From: Sodalis endosymbiont of Henestaris halophilus | GTDB taxonomy: Bacteria; Pseudomonadota; Gammaproteobacteria; Enterobacterales; Enterobacteriaceae | Direction of reading: 5' to 3' | DNA length: 64,000 nt | Assembly (NCBI RefSeq): GCF_900161835.1 | Contig: NZ_LT897836.1 | Coordinates: 1,302,001-1,366,000 of the forward strand | Part shown: positions 58,441 to 64,000 of the stretch, one piece after another | Layout of the letters: each line of letters begins with the position of its first letter | How positions within the stretch are numbered: position 1 is the first letter of the stretch | Program-made: the position numbers and the translations under genes | Notes under the pieces: generated by a model | The model's input: only the letters and a program-made list of their open reading frames with translations | Told to the model about the DNA's origin: nothing | Database searches by the model: none

Positions 58441-61400
58441 CGAGAGCATGATTCATTTCTAGACTGTGTTTACTTATCTATAAGCTGCGTTAGCATAGAG
58501 ATATCCACGTAAAATATTACTAAACTATAAAATAGTACTTTTTATATATCTAATAATTTTAGAATTGCCTGCTGGCAAAATCATTAGTACATCTAATCAC
58601 TTTTCCGCCGGTGTCGGGCTATACGACACTTAAAAGCATAAGCTACAGCAACTGGGTAGTCGATACATTATCTCTTTAACAATAAATAACGTCTAAATGA
58701 GAATCAGTAATTTTTATTGCGTCGACATGCCCAATATTTCCTCTTGCGAATAGACGAAACTAACCGGCCATCTATCGCGCCTTTAACCAGATTTACTCTA
58801 ATAAATATATCATATTTGCAATTTTATGAACTAAGTAGCAAGCTTATTTTGAGTGCTGGAAATTATAAACACTTCTATTAGTTAATAGAACGAACACAGG
58901 ATATCACACACCCTGTGTAATAAATTTATTCAAACAGCAATCGGCAGTCAAATTACTGGCCAATAAACTAAAAAAATACTTGCGTAGCTATTTGCAAAAT
59001 TCAAAAGACAATCTTTAAAAAAACGTATTAAAAAGTAAATCATACTAAAAAAATGCCAGTAATCATCTTTGCGATATTGACTAGAACTGAGCAGTGCCCA
59101 TTATCTCTGGATAACATGCGAATTAGCACTATAGTCGGCTTTATCTTCGATACACTTACCACAATGTAATAATGATCACGATCTAATCGCAATACCAGAT
59201 TCTTGGTAAGTAATTATTCTACATTATAGAGATAATTATAATCTGATTATTATCGTCGGTACGATAGAAACTTGTCTTGACCTTACTTTATAGTAACGCT
59301 TAGAAAATTCAATAGTATTTAGATGCTTATGATGACTAGAATTAAGCTCCTGTTTACCAATTTTAATCTGATAAGTATATCAGATATAATTATTATGGCT
59401 ATTGAACCGCAATACCGGCCAACAGCGATTGCACTCCTCTTCTTAAAGAATGCGAATAATAGATGCACCCGTTAAATTTTAACCACTGTATAATAATAGC
59501 ACAAGCACTAATCTATTAGCGATATGCACAATGTTCGTAATATCAGTCTATCTAATGAACTAGGATAAACTAGGTATAGGCATATTTGTGAGACGGTAAA
59601 TGGTGGGGCCGTAAAATACGATATCAGTTGCTTACGGGATGTATGGTCGGTCAACGCAACATGTTACATGTCGATAACACAATATTTTTCGGCAATACAA
59701 CTATTAAATTAAGATATTAATAAAAATAAAACAACATATTCTCTCTATCAACAACGCCTTACAAAATTACATTTTACTGTTACTTTTAAGCAATTACCCT
59801 GGTGTGAATTAATACCATTTAGCGATTACATTAGCTTAATCGTTTGCAGTAAAATCTAGCAGACGTGCTACTCTTACTATCACTGCGAACAATTCTGATT
59901 TTAACCCGTTATCAGTGTAGATTCTGACAACTTTAGGTCACCTAACTTCCTAATTTATTAACATAATAAAAGGCAAACTAAAAGACTTAAGCAATTTCCT
60001 GACAAGAAACGACCAACCGTAATGAATACGGCACTAATTTCTTTCGAGTGTTACTAAAATCCATAAAGTGCGTATGCTTCAATTTGAAATAACCCTGAAA
60101 GGGGACATGACGTAACAAACTCTTCGGAGTATACTAGCGATTAACGTAAAATTTTCAGCTTATTAAAGGTTAAAGAACCTATTATGAACGCGAGCGTATA
60201 ATCCTGGCTAGAATAAAACATTACATTATAATTATCCTATAAACGAAGAATATACTCGATCCGGACAACTAGATGATTACTTTAGTAATCAAACATAGGC
60301 TAAACACTATTTAGGAAAATAAAATAATCTTTACCCTGATTCCTTGATAGTTTTTTCAAAAGAAAACAGTTATTTTGTCAACTAGCAATCAGCTTTATGA
60401 CTGACATTAACGAACACGGTCGTGTCAAGCAAAAACCATTTATACTTTTATTGTACATTTCCAAGTTGCGTGTAATGTTATAATTAATTTTACTCTTATA
60501 TAGATAAAATAACTACATACTGCAGTATGTAGTGCATTATCTACTCCTCTGAATAGAGGAAAATATAAAATTTGATGCGTGGCCAATATAACTTTGGTAA
60601 CTAATTATTAATTATAGATAATTTATTTATGTTACTAGTATTCTTAGTTACAACTAATAAAAGATTTTGCAATCGCTGCAGACAAACTTTTAATGGTTTA
60701 CATCTCTTATAGCCTTTTTGACTATAATAACTTCAGTTAAATAACTTGCTAGATTACTAGCTAAAAAGCGCATCGCCAGATATTATCTATTTAAAACAAA
60801 ATAGTAGTAAATAATTTAAGAAATAATCATGATACTATATTTTGATGATAAGTGTATTGATGCCAATAATGTTCATGTTAACATCTCATGGCAGATTGAG
60901 TAAAGATAATGTTAGCACTTATAAATATAATAATAAATAGTAGCAATGCGTGGATCTAATTTCTTACTTTACTGTTAAATATTTTCTTGAATCTAACGAC
61001 TAAGATCTTTTAATCTTAAGCACTGTCATTAATGATGATTAATGGCAGGAATATACTAGAAAATAAATAATAATCTTTATGAAATATAGTTTCACTCCTT
61101 TAGCGAGTTAAGGTAAAATCGGTAAAGGTTGTCACGCATTTAATAATCTTGCAATAGATCTTTCAACCGCATGCGCTATCTGTTAGGTACTTGCGTCTAA
61201 CAAAACGAATTAACTACTATAAGGATACCCTCTGAAAATGCGATAGTTAAGACCTGAGCAAATTACTTTGAGCTTGTAAACCGCTTGTACGATATTTATT
61301 AGCTACTAAACATTGTTTAAAAGGCACATGTTGCCTATATTTTATACCATTATTTTGCAGTCATTAAACTCTAAATACACACAACATTATTTTTGTAAAG

Positions 61401-63027
61401 CCGAACAACTAGGTATTAGTACACCTCGCGGCGGTACACAGCTATTCCCTCCACCGCTTGGTCATATGACCATTGATCACCGGATGTCGTCAATAATTGC
61501 GTCTATCACTCAAGGTAGGTTTATAGTACATTGTTTCTACCCTAGCCCAGCAAACAACCTCTTATATTTATCTGATATCCTGCTCAAAGTCTTATCTAGA
61601 AACAGTACTCCGTCAACAACTACCGATCTCAAATGATATTACTGGTAGTGTATTAACACTGCTGACTTCAAAAACTAACTGCGGTTTTTTTGATACACCG
61701 ATCGATCGGGACCAAATACTCAGCCATTCAGCAAGCGGTAAAGTTTACGTCTATTTATTTCCGACGACGTGCAGCAATTCAATCTGGCGCGATTACGATC
61801 TCATCCTAACCTTATTTTAACCGTTTTCAGGCACTAAGAGAACAATGTATTAATAATACAAACTAAAGGGATCAGGGTTACGCGCTATCTTATCTATCAA
61901 AGAAACATTTTTGGCGGGAACTAGAACTTTGGTTAGCAAAGTGATTAAGCACCACAACCCCTTTAACATTAGGTCTATGTATAATTAGATAAGCTTATCT
62001 ATTATTTTTAGCAAAACTCTCCTGCGCTTTAGCGCAATACATATAACAAACATTGGTAAAATAACTTGCGGTTCTGCAGCAAGTTAACAAACACGACCAT
62101 ACATCTAATAACTCTTTATTTAATTCCTATATAATATATAGCTAAACGCCTAAGTAACTAGTCCTAGTTTTTTTACCGAGCAACAAAGCTGCGCGCCCAT
62201 CAAATATATTTATTACTCACATAAATCTCTGCGTCAACGCTATGTCTTTTAACATAGATTTTTATTTGGGATTTCAAAATATAACGTTAATAGTAAATTG
62301 CTAACAAGTTGCTTGTTTAACCAACTTACATTTTATTTACCCCTCCTAAAGGAGGATACTCGGTTTTTTTATAAAACAAAATACAACCAAAAATTACGTT
62401 GTTTGCAAGCATGTTATGTCTAGGTAACTGTTAAATATAAAATCTTTGCATTAAGCTTTGCTATAATAACCGCTACAAGAAGTGTAGGCGTAGGTAGACG
62501 CGGGACTTTTAGTTAACGCATTTATTTTCTATAGATATATAAAATATCGTCTTACGAAGCATAGCTAACTAACAAGATACCAGCGGTCATGCCGTACAAG
62601 ATGATGACGGCAACACATTGATGTTAAAAATCAACCAGCCACGGGGACACATTAAGATATACAAATAATATAAGCGCGCTAACGCTGAACAACATGCAAC
62701 TTATAATTGAATTCTAAACTACAGCGAGAAAACCCATAACTGTTCAAATATTTTGGCTACCGCGCGTATAGACTATAGTTTGCATATGCGTCAGCAAATG
62801 TTCGTGTGCATTAGGATATAAAACGCTTGCGCTGGGTGAAATTCCGAAAGTGTCACACAACGGTCGTTGCGATTATCTATAATCAATCTGTGGTCAAGTA
62901 AAATTAGCTGGCTAACGAACGTATTTCAACATCTTTCCTACAACACCCCGCGTTTTGACTATGATTACTAAACAAACAGCTTGCGTTGCAACAAGCGCAC
63001 TATTGTGGCGCGCTATTAATTTATTTC
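58441..63027. other. 4.6-kb non-coding stretch between yqjA and rnpB
   Basis: No gene identified. A 107-codon plus-strand frame at 61313-61636 is the longest open stretch; it has no ribosome binding site and no family I recognise. Around 62580-62660 the plus strand reads DTSGHAVQDDDGNTLMLKIN and then QPRGHIKIYK, protein-like but unidentified. A perfect 20-base palindrome (CTACATACTGCAGTATGTAG) lies at 60513-60532. Confidence 0.5.
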
Positions 63028-63049
63028 TTTCTTACCGATCGGTAAGAAA
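63028..63049 (-). terminator. Palindrome downstream of rnpB
   Basis: A perfect 22-base palindrome with 11-base arms TTTCTTACCGA/TCGGTAAGAAA begins about 60 bases past the rnpB 3' end on the minus strand. It may terminate or bound the RNase P RNA precursor; no long T-run follows. Confidence 0.4.
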
Positions 63050-63109
63050 TTTAACCACTGGCTGATAACTGTAAAATCTTAATATAATTAGAGACCGTAA
63101 TTAATACAA

Positions 63110-63492
<383 letters not shown>

Positions 63493-63568
63493 ATTATGCA
63501 GTGTAAAGCAATGTCTGGAAGCTTGTCACCTGCAATATGTTATTTAATGATTAATTTGCAGTATCGCA

Positions 63569-64000
63569 TTAAATTTTTTGCTGCCGATTAAGCGCGTAAC
63601 GGTATAACGTATTTTTTTTCAGGCCATAGATCTGAGCAGCCAAAACCGCTGCCTTTTTCAAGGGTAATTCGTTCAGTAATAACGACAATGTGCGCAGCAC
63701 CTGAGATGGAAGCTTATCGCCTTGTTCACAATAACCTTCCACGATGAGTACTATTTCGCCACGGCGTCGCATATCGTCTCCCTGTATCCAGGCAAAAATT
63801 TTCTCGATGGGAGCTCCATAAATGGTTTCCCAGGTTTTAGTCAGCTCACGCGCTAGTACCACGTAACGCATCGGCCCCCAGACGATAACCATATCCTTTA
63901 TACTTTCCAAAAGTCGGTGGGGGGACTCATAGAAAATCAAGGTGCGCGGCTCATGTGCTAGCGCTTGCAAAGAATTAAGACGTGCTTTTCGTTTCGAAGG
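63569..64000 (-). CDS. rsmI: 16S rRNA 2'-O-ribose C1402 methyltransferase RsmI (3' part)
   Basis: SAM-dependent methyltransferase that methylates the 2'-O of C1402 in 16S rRNA, tuning the decoding centre. The gene runs off the right edge: the visible frame starts at base 64000 in mid-gene ([18 protein letters not shown]) and gives the C-terminal 143 residues of a roughly 286-aa protein. Matches to E. coli RsmI include [50 protein letters not shown] and [19 protein letters not shown]. The in-frame ATG at 63970 is internal, not the start. The visible part is intact. The order rsmI then rnpB agrees with several Enterobacterales. Confidence 0.95.
   Translation of the reverse strand, partial: PSKRKARLNSLQALAHEPRTLIFYESPHRLLESIKDMVIVWGPMRYVVLARELTKTWETIYGAPIEKIFAWIQGDDMRRRGEIVLIVEGYCEQGDKLPSQVLRTLSLLLNELPLKKAAVLAAQIYGLKKNTLYRYALNRQQKI

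Noticed and set aside
61313-61636. 107-codon plus-strand open frame, longest in the right-hand desert
   Set aside because: No ribosome binding site, no recognisable motif or family, and it stands isolated. A chance frame or fossil is more likely.

Overview
The window looks like a chromosomal segment of an insect-associated gammaproteobacterium of the order Enterobacterales, in an advanced stage of genome decay (a Sodalis- or Serratia-like heritable symbiont is my inference; the species cannot be fixed from the sequence alone). Every recognisable protein aligns over its full length with its E. coli counterpart. The intact coding sequences total only about 10.8 kb of 64 kb (roughly 17%). They are islands of moderate GC in a sea of very AT-rich DNA full of stop codons.

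Layout. 0-7 kb holds the ancestral lnt-ybeX-ybeY-ybeZ-miaB-ubiF block. lnt, ybeY and ubiF are intact; ybeX, ybeZ and miaB are still readable as full-length pseudogenes at their expected positions. 9-11 kb holds erpA (intact) and mtnN (pseudogene), another conserved neighbourhood. 17-21 kb holds tRNA-Leu(UAA), tRNA-Cys(GCA), pgsA (intact) and uvrC (full-length pseudogene), the classic leuZ-cysT-(glyW)-pgsA-uvrC order with glyW missing. 21-33 kb has almost nothing but one tRNA-Lys with a CUU anticodon. 33-34 kb is glk, 40-41 kb perM, 42.7-45.7 kb glyQ-glyS, 48.9-49.5 kb sodA, 57.6-58.3 kb yqjA. The right edge carries rnpB and the 3' part of rsmI.

What is kept is mainly housekeeping: lipoprotein maturation (Lnt), rRNA maturation (YbeY, RsmI), tRNA maturation and charging (RnpB, GlyQS), ubiquinone synthesis (UbiF), Fe-S delivery (ErpA), phosphatidylglycerol synthesis (PgsA), glucose phosphorylation (Glk), superoxide defence (SodA) and membrane homeostasis (YqjA, PerM). 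Nucleotide excision repair (UvrC), tRNA thiomethylation (MiaB) and MTA/SAH nucleosidase (MtnN) have been lost at these loci.

I found no CRISPR array, prophage, intact transposase, secretion locus or defence system, and no new multi-gene system. The most interesting residual signals are: an old diverged repeat in three same-orientation copies about 5.5-5.8 kb apart; an excess of perfect inverted repeats in dead DNA, one of them inside the miaB pseudogene; two short tandem repeats; loss of the encoded CCA end on two tRNA genes; and the tRNA-Lys(CUU).
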